DNA of 58,682 bases from Streptomyces sp. MS191 (GCF_008042125.1 NZ_RDBI01000040.1:436911-495592), one strand, 5' to 3'. Positions 9,502-18,775 are shown, counted from the stretch's first letter. The notes: a model not told the origin generated them from the sequence alone. Made by a program: numbers and translations.

Positions 9502-11082
9502 TCAGCTCTTCTTGAGCTCCCAGAAGCGGAAGACCGTGGAGGCGTCCAGGGTCCACTCCAGGCCCGTGACGTTGTCGCGGGCGACCGCGTACTGCTTGCC
9601 CTGCCACAGCGGGAGGATCGGCAGCTCGTCGGCGACCAGGTCCTGGAGCTTCCCGTAGTCCGCGTCGGTGGCGCCGCGGTCGGCGGCGGCCGAGGTCCTC
9701 GGAAGGAGGGTGCCGGTGATCGTGTCGTTCTCGTAGTTGTTGCCGAGGACGTTGTCCTCGCCGAAGAACGGGGCGGTGAAGTTGTCGGCGTCGGGGTAGT
9801 CGGGGACCCAGCCCTTGACGTAGACGCCGTACTTGCCGGCCGCGATGTCCTTCTCGTACTGCTCGAAGGCAACGGACTGGACGTCGGCGTCGAACAGGCC
9901 GCTGGCGTTGAGCTGCTCGGCTATCGCCTTGAGCTCCTGGTCGGTGGAGGGACCGTAGCGGCTGGGGGTGGACCAGAGCGTGAGCTTCACCTTGTCGGTG
10001 ATGCCGGCCTTGCGGAGCGCCTTCTTGGCCTTGGCGACGTCGGGGCTGCCGTAGGTGTCGTAGAAGGCGGTGTTGTGTCCGGCGACGCCGGCCGGGACGA
10101 TCGAGTACAGCGGGGTGGCCGTGGACTTGAGGACGTCCTGGACGAGGGCCTCGCGGTCCACGAGGTGGGCGATCGCCCGGCGGACGCCGAGCTTGCCGAC
10201 GACCGGGTCCTTGACGTTGAACACCAGGTGCTGGACCTCGGCGCTGGTGCCCTGGACGACCTCGATGCCACGGTCGTCGGTCGTCTCGGAGTTCTCCAGG
10301 GCGGCGATGTCGTCGGCGGCGAGGCCACGGTAGGCGACGTCGACGTCCTGGTCGGCGATCGCCTTCGAGAGGGCCTCGCGGTCTCCGTCGTACAGCTTGA
10401 GGGTGATGCCGCCGTTCTTCGGCTGGGCACTGCCCCGGTAGGAGGAGTTGACGGAGAAGACGGCCTCGGTGTCGCTGATGGACTCGAGCTTGTACGGACC
10501 GGAACCGACCGCCTTGCCGTCGGTGCGCAGCGCGTCGGCGGCGTACTCGCGGTGGTCGACGATCGAGCCGGCGCCCGAGGCGATCTTGCTCGGGAAGGTG
10601 GCGTCCGGCACCTTCAGCCGGAACACGACGGTCCGGTCGTCCGGGGTCTCGATGGTGTCGATCGAGGACAGCAGCGGGCCCGGGCCGGACGGGTCGTTGA
10701 TCTCGAGCGCGCGCTCGAAGGAGAACTTGACGTCCTCGGCGGTCAGGGCGTTGCCGTTGGAGAACGTGAGGCCCTCGCGCAGGGTGCAGCGGTAGACCTT
10801 GCTGCCCGACTCGAAGCCGCACTTCTCGGCGGCCTCCGGCTCGGGCGTGGAGGTGCCCTTGGGGAAGCTCAGCAGGGACTGGAAGACGTTGTTGAACAGC
10901 AGCCAGGAGCCGGGGTCGTAACCGGCGGCGGGATCGGTGGCCAGGACCTCGTCCGACATCCCGACCCGGATGTTGGCCCCCGAGCCGGCGGAACCCCCGC
11001 CCTGCTCCGCGCCGCAGCCGCTGAGCAGGGCGGCGGACAGGCCCGCGGCGAGCGGGGCCGTCAGCCACTTGTTGTGCTTCAC
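9502..11082 (-). CDS. ABC transporter substrate-binding lipoprotein (family 5, peptide type)
   Basis: A 526-residue extracytoplasmic solute-binding protein. The signal sequence ends in the lipobox LLSGC, so it is lipid-anchored at residue 23. The body matches the DppA/OppA family: TAEDVKFSFERAL, the IVDHREYAAD region, and LPILPLWQGKQYAVARDNV near the C-terminus. It starts at a GTG with AGAGG upstream. It is a paralogue of the gene just upstream (same length, same C-terminal WQGKQY block). No permease or ATPase genes are nearby, so it must work with transporter parts encoded elsewhere or act as a receptor. Confidence 0.92.
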   Translation of the reverse strand: MKHNKWLTAPLAAGLSAALLSGCGAEQGGGSAGSGANIRVGMSDEVLATDPAAGYDPGSWLLFNNVFQSLLSFPKGTSTPEPEAAEKCGFESGSKVYRCTLREGLTFSNGNALTAEDVKFSFERALEINDPSGPGPLLSSIDTIETPDDRTVVFRLKVPDATFPSKIASGAGSIVDHREYAADALRTDGKAVGSGPYKLESISDTEAVFSVNSSYRGSAQPKNGGITLKLYDGDREALSKAIADQDVDVAYRGLAADDIAALENSETTDDRGIEVVQGTSAEVQHLVFNVKDPVVGKLGVRRAIAHLVDREALVQDVLKSTATPLYSIVPAGVAGHNTAFYDTYGSPDVAKAKKALRKAGITDKVKLTLWSTPSRYGPSTDQELKAIAEQLNASGLFDADVQSVAFEQYEKDIAAGKYGVYVKGWVPDYPDADNFTAPFFGEDNVLGNNYENDTITGTLLPRTSAAADRGATDADYGKLQDLVADELPILPLWQGKQYAVARDNVTGLEWTLDASTVFRFWELKKS

Positions 11083-11110
11083 AGAACTTGCCTCTTGATC
11101 TCTTGCCAGG

Positions 11111-11135
11111 CCGGCCGCGCCCCGTGCGCGGCCGG
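11111..11135 (-). terminator. hairpin between the two binding-protein genes
   Basis: Perfect 10-bp stem (ccggccgcgc 11111-11120 with gcgcggccgg 11126-11135) in the 75-nt gap between the paralogous lipoprotein genes. It could attenuate readthrough from the upstream copy. Confidence 0.55.
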
Positions 11136-11157
11136 TGTCACCGAGCTGGTGGAGCGG

Positions 11158-12747
11158 TCAGGCGCTGCCCCGGCCGAACTCCCACAGGAGCAGGTCCGAG
11201 GACGTGTTCAGAGCCCATTCGACGCCGGTCACGTCGTCGCGGGCGGCGACGTACTGCTTGCCCTGCCAGAGCGGCAGCAGCGGCACGTCCTTGGCCACGG
11301 TCTCCTGGATCTCGCCGAAGACCGGGCTGACTGCGGTGCGGTCGGCCGAGCGGCGCGACTGCGGGATGAGCTGCTCGCGGACGGCCTTGTTCACGTAGGG
11401 CGTGTTGAGGAAGTTGTCCGCGTCGAGGAACGGGGCGACGTAGTTGTCCGGGTCCGGGAAGTCGGGGAACCAGCCGAGGCCGTAGACCGCGTAGTCGCCG
11501 CGCTTCTGCGCCGGGCGGAACTTGGCCCACTCGGTGCCCTCGACGGTGGCCTGGAAGAGTCCCGTGGAGTTCAGCTGCCGCTGCAGCGTCTCGAACTCCT
11601 TCTTCGTGCCGGAGCCGTAGTGGTCGGTGGTGTAGTGGAGCGTGAGCTTCACCGGGGTCTTGACGCCGGCGTCGCGCAGGATGCCGCGGGCCTTGGTGGC
11701 GCTGGGCTCTCCGTAGATGTCGAAGAAGTCGGTGGAGTGCCCGGTGATGCTGGAGGGGATCAGCGAGTAGAGCGGCTGGGCGGTCTCGCCGTAGACCGAG
11801 CTGACGAGCGCGCCGCGGTCGACCACGGAGGCCATGGCCTGCCGGACGGCCTTGTCCTTGACGGCGGGGGCCTCGGTGTTGAAGGCGAGGTAGCGGATCT
11901 CCAGGCCGGGGACCTCGGTGAGCTCGATGCCCGCCTGCGGGGTCTCCGTGAACTTCTTGATCTGGTCGAGCGACATCGAGCGGGTCATGATGTCGATCTG
12001 GCGGTCCTCGAGGGCCTTGCCCATGGCGTCCGCGTCGGCGAAGGAGCGCAGTTCGACCTTGTCGTTGCGCAGGGTGATGTCGCCCTTGTACTTCGGGTTC
12101 TTGGTGAAGACGGCCTTGGCGATGCGGTCGCCGTCGCGCTCGACCTTCATCGTGTACGGGCCGGAGCCGTCGACCTCGAAGCCCTCGCGGAGCTCCTTGG
12201 CGCCGTACTTGTTCTTGCTCAGGATGCCGGCGACCGGGGTGGACAGCTTGTACGGGAAGGTCGCGTCGGGCGTCTTGAGGTGGAAGACGATCTCGCGGTC
12301 GCCCTTGGTCTCGATGGCGTCGATGTTCGCGAGGAGCGCCGCGGTGCCGTTGTCGGACTTGATGTTCAGCACGCGCTCGACGGAGAACTTGACGTCCTCG
12401 GCGGTGACGGGCGAGCCGTCGGAGAAGGTGAGGCCCTCCCGCAGCTTGCAGCGGTAGCTCTCGCTGGCCTTGTCGCTGAACGCGCAGCTCTCGGCGGCCT
12501 CGGGGACGGGCTCGCCGCCGCCGCGGGGCGCGTGCATCAGCGTCTGCACGGTCTGGCGCAGGATGTTCCAGGCGCCCGTGTCGTACGCGAAGGCGGGGTC
12601 GAGGGGCGCCGGGGCCTCGCTGGTGGCGAGGAACTGGTCCGTGGTGCCGACGACGATGGCTCTGCTTTCGTCCGAGCCGCCGCAGGCGACGAGCAGCGGG
12701 GCGAGCAGGCCGGCCACGGCCGGCAGCACCAAGGTCTTGCGGTTCAT
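11158..12747 (-). CDS. ABC transporter substrate-binding lipoprotein, second copy
   Basis: A 529-residue family 5 solute-binding lipoprotein with lipobox LLVAC. TAEDVKFSVERVLN, YLAFNTEAP and VPLLPLWQGKQYVAARDDV align with the downstream copy, so the pair arose by tandem duplication. I start it at the ATG 12745-12747, ten nt after GAGGAG; ATGs 6 and 17 codons upstream lack a ribosome-binding site. The pair probably binds oligopeptides in the cell envelope. The 536-nt upstream region has palindromes listed separately. Confidence 0.91.
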   Translation of the reverse strand: MNRKTLVLPAVAGLLAPLLVACGGSDESRAIVVGTTDQFLATSEAPAPLDPAFAYDTGAWNILRQTVQTLMHAPRGGGEPVPEAAESCAFSDKASESYRCKLREGLTFSDGSPVTAEDVKFSVERVLNIKSDNGTAALLANIDAIETKGDREIVFHLKTPDATFPYKLSTPVAGILSKNKYGAKELREGFEVDGSGPYTMKVERDGDRIAKAVFTKNPKYKGDITLRNDKVELRSFADADAMGKALEDRQIDIMTRSMSLDQIKKFTETPQAGIELTEVPGLEIRYLAFNTEAPAVKDKAVRQAMASVVDRGALVSSVYGETAQPLYSLIPSSITGHSTDFFDIYGEPSATKARGILRDAGVKTPVKLTLHYTTDHYGSGTKKEFETLQRQLNSTGLFQATVEGTEWAKFRPAQKRGDYAVYGLGWFPDFPDPDNYVAPFLDADNFLNTPYVNKAVREQLIPQSRRSADRTAVSPVFGEIQETVAKDVPLLPLWQGKQYVAARDDVTGVEWALNTSSDLLLWEFGRGSA

Positions 12748-12935
12748 CCTGGACAGTCTCCTCATCCGGCACTGTTTGAGCGGGGGGGGTACGAACACTC
12801 CGCCGCTGCCGCCCGGTCAGGGCGGGCGATCGGGCCGGGATGGTGTGCGATCGGTCCTGTGTTCGCGGCGACTGGGGTATGCGCCGGGGGCACGCGGATA
12901 TGCGGCGAAGTACTCGCGAAAGATTAGTGGGCGAC

Positions 12936-12950
12936 GCCGGTATTACCGGC
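12936..12950. promoter_or_regulatory. palindromic operator-like site
   Basis: GCCGGTATTACCGGC is a perfect 7-1-7 palindrome. It lies about 190 nt upstream of the second lipoprotein start and ends 10 nt before (higher coordinate of) the possible minus-strand -10 TAATCT, so it would cover the -35 region of that promoter. The regulator is unknown. Confidence 0.4.
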
Positions 12951-13097
12951 CTCCGATCACCTCACCGGGTAATCGCATAGTGATCATGAATGCGAGAGGT
13001 CCGATAGTCATGCGGAGGCATGTTTCGTGCATCACTTGATGAATCAGGACACATGGGCGGGGTCGAACCAGGGCGATCCGGACACCGGACGCACGAA

Positions 13098-13161
13098 GGC
13101 CACCCGCCGGTCCGCACGCTGCGTGACCAAGGTCACGCCGGTGCCATTTCGGCGGGTGGCC
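13098..13161. promoter_or_regulatory. nested palindrome
   Basis: An 11-bp inverted repeat (ggccacccgcc 13098-13108 with ggcgggtggcc 13151-13161) encloses an 18-bp palindrome GCGTGACCAAGGTCACGC (13121-13138, 8-2-8). The inner element looks like a dimeric repressor site; the whole could fold as a cruciform or work as a terminator after the HAD gene. Confidence 0.4.
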
Positions 13162-13283
13162 GGAGAATTCCGCACGCTCTCCCGCGGACCTTCGCGTCGC
13201 GGTCACGGAAAATGCACGATCAGGTGCTGAGCGTTCCCTTCCGCACCTGCGGGGAAATGGAAGCTCAGGCAAAGCTCAAATGA

Positions 13284-13982
13284 TCAGACCCCACTGATCA
13301 AGGTGCGGAGAAACGGTACGTCGACCTCTTCCAGGGAGCGGACGACGACCCGGCCCTCCGACGCCGGGATGGGCGCCACCGAGGGCACCGCGACCACCCG
13401 GCAGCCGGCCGCCTCGGCCGATGCCACGCCCGTCGCCGTGTCCTCGATGACCGCGCAGAGCCCGGGCTCGGCCCCGACGCCGCTGGCGGCCGTCAGATAG
13501 GGCTCCGGGTGCGGCTTGGTACGGATCACCTCGTCACCGGCCACGGTGAGGGTGAAGCGGTCGCGCCCCAGCGAGGCGAGGATCCGGTCGATGATCCGCC
13601 GGTGCGAGGCGGAGACCAGGGCCGTCGGGATGTTGTGCAGCGCCAGTTCGGCCAGCAGTCGCTCGGCTCCCGGCATCAGCGGCACGCCGCGGTCGATGCG
13701 CTGCTCGAACTTGTCGTTCAGCAGGACCGTCAGCTCGGCCAGCGTGATGTCGGCGCCGGTGGCGTCGATGAGGTAGCCCGCGCTGCGGGTCATGGGGCCG
13801 CCGACGACGATGTCGCGCCAGGACTCGTCCAGCCGGTGCCCGAGGTCCTGGAAGACCTCGACCTCCGCGTCCCACCAGAAGCCCTCGGTGTCGACGAGGG
13901 TGCCGTCCATGTCGAGGAAGACCGCCTGCAGGGCGGAGCTTCCGTTGGTACGGAACAAGGACGCGGGGACCGTACTGGTCAT
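13284..13982 (-). CDS. HAD-superfamily phosphatase (beta-phosphoglucomutase-like)
   Basis: A 232-residue cytoplasmic HAD hydrolase of subfamily IA. Motif I is FLDMDGTLVDTEG (nucleophile Asp), motif II the Ser in TALVSASH, motif III the Lys in RTKPHPEPY, and motif IV IEDTATGVASAEAAG. The helical cap after motif I fits phosphosugar phosphatases or phosphomutases; the substrate cannot be told. I start it at the ATG 13980-13982, eight nt after GGAGG. The stop codon lies within a small hairpin (tgatcag/ctgatca, 13281-13300). It is downstream of metH on the same strand, separated by a strong hairpin. Confidence 0.9.
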   Translation of the reverse strand: MTSTVPASLFRTNGSSALQAVFLDMDGTLVDTEGFWWDAEVEVFQDLGHRLDESWRDIVVGGPMTRSAGYLIDATGADITLAELTVLLNDKFEQRIDRGVPLMPGAERLLAELALHNIPTALVSASHRRIIDRILASLGRDRFTLTVAGDEVIRTKPHPEPYLTAASGVGAEPGLCAVIEDTATGVASAEAAGCRVVAVPSVAPIPASEGRVVVRSLEEVDVPFLRTLISGV

Positions 13983-14010
13983 CCGGCACACCTCCATGGA
14001 GGGACGAGAA

Positions 14011-14048
14011 GGCCGGTCCCCCTCCCGGTACGGGGAGGGGGACCGGCC
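14011..14048 (-). terminator. strong hairpin between metH and the HAD gene
   Basis: A 16-bp perfect stem (14011-14026 with 14033-14048) with a 6-nt loop. It is 165 nt beyond the metH stop and 29 nt before the HAD start, so it either terminates metH or shapes the HAD leader. Confidence 0.7.
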
Positions 14049-14212
14049 TGCACTGGACCGACAAGTGTACGTCTCGATCACCGGAAACGCAGAGATTTAC
14101 GCCCTGACGTGCGCCGTCGTGTCGCCGGGCGCGCGCGAGGGCGTGCCCGGCGGGTGCCTGCGGGGCTCCGCGGAGCCGCGGGGCCGGGCCGGGCGGCCCC
14201 GCCCCTGCGGGC

Positions 14213-17200
14213 TCAGCGGGCGTTGAAGTACTTCGCCTCGGGGTGGTGGATGACGATCGCGTCCGTGGACTGCTCGGGGTGGAGCTGGAACTCCTCGGAC
14301 AGCTGCACGCCGATGCGCTCGGGCTGCAGCAGCTCGGCGATCTTCGCCCGGTCCTCCAGGTCGGGGCAGGCCCCGTAGCCGAGCGAGAAGCGGGCGCCGC
14401 GGTACTTCAGCGCGAACATGTCCTCCACGTCCGCCGGGTCCTCGCCCGCGAAGCCGAGCTCCGCGCGCACCCGGGCGTGCCAGTACTCGGCGAGCGCCTC
14501 GGCCAGCTGCACGGAGAGGCCGTGCAGCTCCAGGTAGTCGCGGTAGGAGTCGGACTCGAAGAGCTTGGCGGTGGCCTCGCCGATCCTGGAGCCGACGGTG
14601 ACGACCTGCAGGCCCACCACGTCCGTCTCGCCGGACTCCTCCGGGCGGAAGAAGTCGGCCAGGCACAGGCGGCGGCCGCGACGCTGGCGCGGGAAGGTGA
14701 AGCGGGTCCGCTCGTTGCCCTGCTCGTCCAGGATGATCAGGTCGTCGCCCTTGGAGACGCAGGGGAAGTAGCCGTGGACGACGGCCGCCTCCAGCAGGTT
14801 CTCCGTGTGCAGGCGCTCCAGCCAGCCGCGCAGCCGCGGCCGGCCCTCGCTCTCGACGAGCTCCTCGTAGCTGGGGCCGTCGCCGGCCCGGTTCTGCTTG
14901 AGACCCCACTGGCCCTTGAAGAGGGCGCCCTCGTCGAGCCAGCTCGCGTACTCCTTGAGCTGGATGCCCTTGACCACCCGGGTGCCCCAGAACGGCGGGG
15001 TCGGGACCGGGTTGTCGACGGCGACGTCCGAACGGCCGCCCGCCTCGGGCTCGTCGACCTGGAGCGCGGTGGCCCGCTGGGCGACCCGGCGCTGCTTGAG
15101 CTCCGGCAGGGCGGCCCCCGGCACGCCGCGCTTCACCGCGATCAGGGCGTCCATCAGGCGCAGGCCCTCGAAGGCGTCGCGGGCGTAGCGGACCTCGCCC
15201 TCGTAGATCTCGTGGAGGTCCTGCTCGACGTACGCGCGGGTCAGCGCGGCGCCGCCCAGGATGACCGGGAAGTCGGCCGCGAGGCCGCGCTGGTTCAGCT
15301 CCTCCAGGTTCTCCTTCATGATCACCGTGGACTTGACCAGCAGGCCGGACATGCCGATGACGTCCGCCTTGTGCTCCTCGGCGGCCTCCAGGATCGCGGC
15401 GACGGGCTGCTTGATGCCCAGGTTCACCACGTTGTAGCCGTTGTTGGAGAGGATGATGTCGACGAGGTTCTTGCCGATGTCGTGGACGTCGCCGCGGACG
15501 GTGGCGAGCACGATGGTGCCCTTGCCCTCGGCGTCCGACTTCTCCATGTGCGGCTCCAGGTAGGCCACCGCGTTCTTCATGACCTCGGCGGACTGGAGCA
15601 CGAACGGCAGCTGCATCTGGCCGGAGCCGAAGAGCTCGCCGACGACCTTCATGCCGTCGAGCAGGGTGTCGTTGACGATCTCCAGGGCGGGCCGGGTCTG
15701 CAGCGCCTCGTCGAGGTCGGCCTCCAGGCCGTTCTTCTCGCCGTCGATGATGCGGCGCTTGAGGCGCTCCTCCAGCGGCAGGGCGAGGAGCTCCTCGGTC
15801 TTGCCGGCCTTCATCGACTTGGTGTTGACGCCCTCGAAGAGCGCCATCAGCTTCTGCAGCGGGTCGTAGCCCTCGGCCCGCCGGTCGTAGATCAGGTCGA
15901 GGGCGGTGTTCACCTGCTCGTCGTCGAAGCGGGCGATCGGGAGGATCTTGGACGCGTGCACGATCGCCGAGTCGAGGCCCGCCTTGACGCACTCGTCGAG
16001 GAAGACGGAGTTGAGCAGGATGCGGGCGGCCGGGTTGAGGCCGAAGGAGATGTTCGACAGGCCGAGCGTGGTCTGCACGTCCGGGTGCAGGCGCTTGAGC
16101 TCGCGGATCGCCTCGATGGTGGCGATGCCGTCCTTGCGGGACTCCTCCTGACCGGTACAGATGGTGAAGGTCAGGGTGTCGATCAGGATGTCCGACTCGT
16201 GGATGCCCCAGTTGCCGGTCAGGTCGTCGATGAGGCGTTCGGCGATGGCGACCTTGGTCTCGACGGTGCGGGCCTGGCCCTCCTCGTCGATGGTCAGCGC
16301 GATGAGAGCGGCGCCGTGCTCCTGGGCCAGCCGGGTGACCTTGGCGAAGCGGGACTCGGGACCGTCGCCGTCCTCGTAGTTGACGGAGTTGATGACGGCC
16401 CGGCCGCCGAGCTTCTCCAGGCCCGCCTGGAGGACGTCGACCTCGGTGGAGTCCAGGACGATCGGCAGCGTGGAGGCGGTGGCGAAGCGGCCGGCCAGCT
16501 CCGCCATGTCGGCGACGCCGTCGCGGCCGACGTAGTCGACGCAGAGGTCGAGCATGTGCGCGCCCTCGCGGATCTGGTCGCGCGCCATCTCGACGCAGTC
16601 GTCCCAGCGGGCTTCCAGCATGGCCTCGCGGAACTTCTTGGAGCCGTTGGCGTTGGTCCGCTCGCCGATCGCCATGTAGGAGGTGTCCTGGCGGAAGGAG
16701 ACCGTCTGGTAGAGCGAGGCGGCGCCCGGCTCGGGGCGCGGCTCGCGGGTGCCCGGGGTGAGGTCGCGGACGCGCTCGACGACCTGGCGCAGGTGCTCCG
16801 GGGTCGTACCGCAGCAGCCGCCGATCAGGGAGAGTCCGTACTCGCGGACGAAGTTCTCCTGGGCGTCGGCGAGCTCGGCCGGGGACAGCGGGTAGTGCGC
16901 GCCGTCCTTGCCGAGGACGGGCAGGCCCGCGTTCGGCATGCAGGACAGCGGGATGCGGGAGTGGCGCGCCAGGTAGCGGAGGTGCTCGCTCATCTCGGCG
17001 GGGCCGGTGGCGCAGTTCAGGCCGATCATGTCGATGCCCAGCGGCTCCAGGGCCGTGAGCGCGGCGCCGATCTCGGAGCCCAGCAGCATGGTGCCGGTGG
17101 TCTCGACGGTCACGGAGCAGATCAGCGGGACGTCGGCGCCGAGCGCGTCGAGGGCGCGGCGGGCGCCGATGACGGACGCCTTGGTCTGCAGGAGGTCCTG

Positions 17201-17722
17201 GGTCGTCTCCACGAGCAGCGCGTCGGCGCCGCCCGCGAGCAGGCCCTCGGCGTTCTGCTGGTAGGCGTCGCGCAGGGCGGTGTACGGGGCGTGGCCGAGG
17301 GTCGGCAGCTTGGTGCCCGGGCCCATGGAGCCCAGCACCCAGCGCTGCTGTCCGGTGGAGGCGGTGAACTCGTCGGCCACCTCGCGGGCGATCCGCGCTC
17401 CCGCCTCGGAGAGCTCGTGGACGCGCTCGGGGATGTCGTACTCGCCCAGTGCGGCGAGGTTGGCGCCGAAGGTGTTGGTCTCGACGCAGTCGACACCGGC
17501 GGAGAAGTACTCCTGGTGCACCGAGCGGACGATGTCCGGGCGGGTGACGTTGAGGATCTCGTTGCAGCCCTCGAGGTCCTGGAAGTCCTCCATCGAGGGG
17601 TCCTGCGCCTGGAGCATGGTGCCCATCGCTCCGTCCGCCACGACCACCCGGGTCGCGAGTGCCTCGCGAAGGGCTGCGGCGCGGTCGGTGCTACCTGCGG
17701 ACGGGGTCGGCGACGAGGCCAT
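14213..17722 (-). CDS. metH: cobalamin-dependent methionine synthase
   Basis: This 1169-residue four-module enzyme transfers a methyl group from methyltetrahydrofolate through cobalamin to homocysteine. Order: homocysteine domain with zinc cysteines in GLNCATGP and GGCCGTTPEHL (about residues 20-330), pterin domain beginning at the GERTNANGSKKF segment, B12 cap and B12-binding domain with the DVHDIGKN histidine ligand, and a C-terminal reactivation domain with RFSLGYGACPD. I start it at the ATG 17720-17722 with AGGGAG upstream. The leader shows no B12 box or SAM-riboswitch core that I can recognise, only a short hairpin (17759-17778). It diverges from gylR. Confidence 0.96.
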   Translation of the reverse strand: MASSPTPSAGSTDRAAALREALATRVVVADGAMGTMLQAQDPSMEDFQDLEGCNEILNVTRPDIVRSVHQEYFSAGVDCVETNTFGANLAALGEYDIPERVHELSEAGARIAREVADEFTASTGQQRWVLGSMGPGTKLPTLGHAPYTALRDAYQQNAEGLLAGGADALLVETTQDLLQTKASVIGARRALDALGADVPLICSVTVETTGTMLLGSEIGAALTALEPLGIDMIGLNCATGPAEMSEHLRYLARHSRIPLSCMPNAGLPVLGKDGAHYPLSPAELADAQENFVREYGLSLIGGCCGTTPEHLRQVVERVRDLTPGTREPRPEPGAASLYQTVSFRQDTSYMAIGERTNANGSKKFREAMLEARWDDCVEMARDQIREGAHMLDLCVDYVGRDGVADMAELAGRFATASTLPIVLDSTEVDVLQAGLEKLGGRAVINSVNYEDGDGPESRFAKVTRLAQEHGAALIALTIDEEGQARTVETKVAIAERLIDDLTGNWGIHESDILIDTLTFTICTGQEESRKDGIATIEAIRELKRLHPDVQTTLGLSNISFGLNPAARILLNSVFLDECVKAGLDSAIVHASKILPIARFDDEQVNTALDLIYDRRAEGYDPLQKLMALFEGVNTKSMKAGKTEELLALPLEERLKRRIIDGEKNGLEADLDEALQTRPALEIVNDTLLDGMKVVGELFGSGQMQLPFVLQSAEVMKNAVAYLEPHMEKSDAEGKGTIVLATVRGDVHDIGKNLVDIILSNNGYNVVNLGIKQPVAAILEAAEEHKADVIGMSGLLVKSTVIMKENLEELNQRGLAADFPVILGGAALTRAYVEQDLHEIYEGEVRYARDAFEGLRLMDALIAVKRGVPGAALPELKQRRVAQRATALQVDEPEAGGRSDVAVDNPVPTPPFWGTRVVKGIQLKEYASWLDEGALFKGQWGLKQNRAGDGPSYEELVESEGRPRLRGWLERLHTENLLEAAVVHGYFPCVSKGDDLIILDEQGNERTRFTFPRQRRGRRLCLADFFRPEESGETDVVGLQVVTVGSRIGEATAKLFESDSYRDYLELHGLSVQLAEALAEYWHARVRAELGFAGEDPADVEDMFALKYRGARFSLGYGACPDLEDRAKIAELLQPERIGVQLSEEFQLHPEQSTDAIVIHHPEAKYFNAR

Positions 17723-17900
17723 GGATGAGCTCCCTGGGATGCGACGGCTGTCGGCTTCACACCCTCGGTGGAGGGTGTACGGGGCCAGAGTAACCGTGCG
17801 GATGCCGGGGTGGGCAGGGTGTTCCACGGGGCGGACGGCATCCTGTGTCGGGGGACTCCCGGTCGGACCCGTTCGTGAACGACACTGTCAGGGTAACGAG

Positions 17901-17939
17901 CGGTCGACATCGACCGATAGTGTTCAGCATTGCCGAACA
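17901..17939. promoter_or_regulatory. paired operator-like palindromes upstream of gylR
   Basis: Two adjacent palindromes: CGGTCGACATCGACCG (17901-17916) and TGTTCAGCATTGCCGAACA (17921-17939). The second shares its core (CATTGnCGAAC) with a site in front of glpF at 19034-19050. They lie 75-113 nt before the gylR start, in the spacer shared with divergent metH. Autoregulatory GylR binding is the simplest reading (inference). Confidence 0.55.
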
Positions 17940-18013
17940 GCATGATCCACGAGATCCTACTCCGTAAGATCCACGAAACTCCGCGATCAGGAGACAGGGA
18001 GAAGGGCCGGGCG

Positions 18014-18775
18014 ATGGCGAAGAACATCCAGTCGCTTGAACGGGCGGCGGCGATGCTGCGACTGCTCGCGGGCGGCGAGCGCCGGCTCGGCCTGTCCGAC
18101 ATCGCCTCGTCCCTGGGCCTGGCGAAGGGCACGGCACACGGCATCCTGCGCACGCTGCAGGCCGAGGGCTTCGTCGAGCAGGACGCGGCCTCGCGCTATC
18201 AGCTGGGCGCGGAGCTGCTGCGCCTCGGCAACAGCTACCTGGACGTGCACGAGCTGCGGGCCCGGGCCCTGGTGTGGACGGACGACCTGGCGCGGTCCAG
18301 CGGCGAGAGCGTCCATCTGGGCGTACTGCACCAGCAGGGCGTCCTGATCGTGCACCACGTCTTCCGGCCGGACGACAGCCGGCAGGTCCTGGAGGTGGGG
18401 GCCATGCAGCCGCTGCACTCCACCGCGCTGGGCAAGGTGCTCTCGGCCTACGACCCGGTGGCGCACAGCGAGGTCCTGGAGCTGGAGCGCGAGCCGTTCA
18501 CACCCCGCACGATCACCGAGACCACGGCCTTCGAGACGCTGCTCGACACCACCCGCGCGCGGGGATGGGCGGCGGACGTGGAGGAGACCTGGGACGGCGT
18601 GGCCGCGGTGGCCGCGCCGATCCACGACCGGCGCCGGATGCCGGTCGGCGCGGTGGCCATCACGGGTGCCGTGGAGCGGGTCTGCGACGGGGGCGAACTG
18701 CGCTCGGAGCTGATCGCCGCGGTGCGCGACTGCGCCCGCGCCGTCTCCCGCGACCTGGGTGCCGGACGCTTCTGA
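18014..18775 (+). CDS. gylR: glycerol operon regulator GylR (IclR family)
   Basis: A 253-residue IclR-family repressor of the glycerol catabolic operon, nearly identical in its N-terminus (MAKNIQSLERAAAMLRLLAG) to the known Streptomyces GylR. A winged helix-turn-helix (about residues 5-65, LSDIASSLGLAKGTAHGILRTL) precedes the ligand-binding domain with STALGKVLSAY. The effector is reported to be glycerol 3-phosphate for this family. The start ATG at 18014 follows a purine-rich AGGGAGAAGG stretch. It has its own terminator, so gylR and glpF-K-D are separate units. Confidence 0.95.
   Translation: MAKNIQSLERAAAMLRLLAGGERRLGLSDIASSLGLAKGTAHGILRTLQAEGFVEQDAASRYQLGAELLRLGNSYLDVHELRARALVWTDDLARSSGESVHLGVLHQQGVLIVHHVFRPDDSRQVLEVGAMQPLHSTALGKVLSAYDPVAHSEVLELEREPFTPRTITETTAFETLLDTTRARGWAADVEETWDGVAAVAAPIHDRRRMPVGAVAITGAVERVCDGGELRSELIAAVRDCARAVSRDLGAGRF

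Larger units (their letters stand above)
12748..13283. other. 536-nt intergenic region upstream of the lipoprotein pair
   Basis: I find no convincing gene here. The base composition is lower in G+C than its surroundings around 12920-13040, as expected of a promoter region. It holds a 15-bp palindrome (12936-12950), a possible minus-strand -10 TAATCT (12921-12926), and a nested palindrome at 13098-13161. A short plus-strand frame beginning at 13039 has unusually many A/T third positions and is not credible coding sequence. Confidence 0.6.

Noticed and set aside
10075-12927. A 950-codon plus-strand open frame antisense to both peptide-binding lipoproteins
   Set aside because: Very high G+C makes long antisense frames common. 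The minus-strand proteins have lipoboxes and family motifs; the antisense product is Val/Gly/Asp-rich and matches nothing.
13039-13230. Small plus-strand frame in the gap upstream of the lipoproteins (starting MNQDTWAGS)
   Set aside because: Third codon positions are rich in A/T, unlike real genes here, no ribosome-binding site is present, and the frame crosses the nested palindrome.
14011-14048. Inverted repeat as a mobile-element end
   Set aside because: There is no transposase, target duplication or second copy; a terminator between two same-strand genes explains it.
17723-18013. Possible cobalamin or SAM riboswitch in front of metH
   Set aside because: I looked for a B12 box and SAM-type cores on the minus strand and saw none; only a short hairpin at 17759-17778 and GylR-like palindromes are present.
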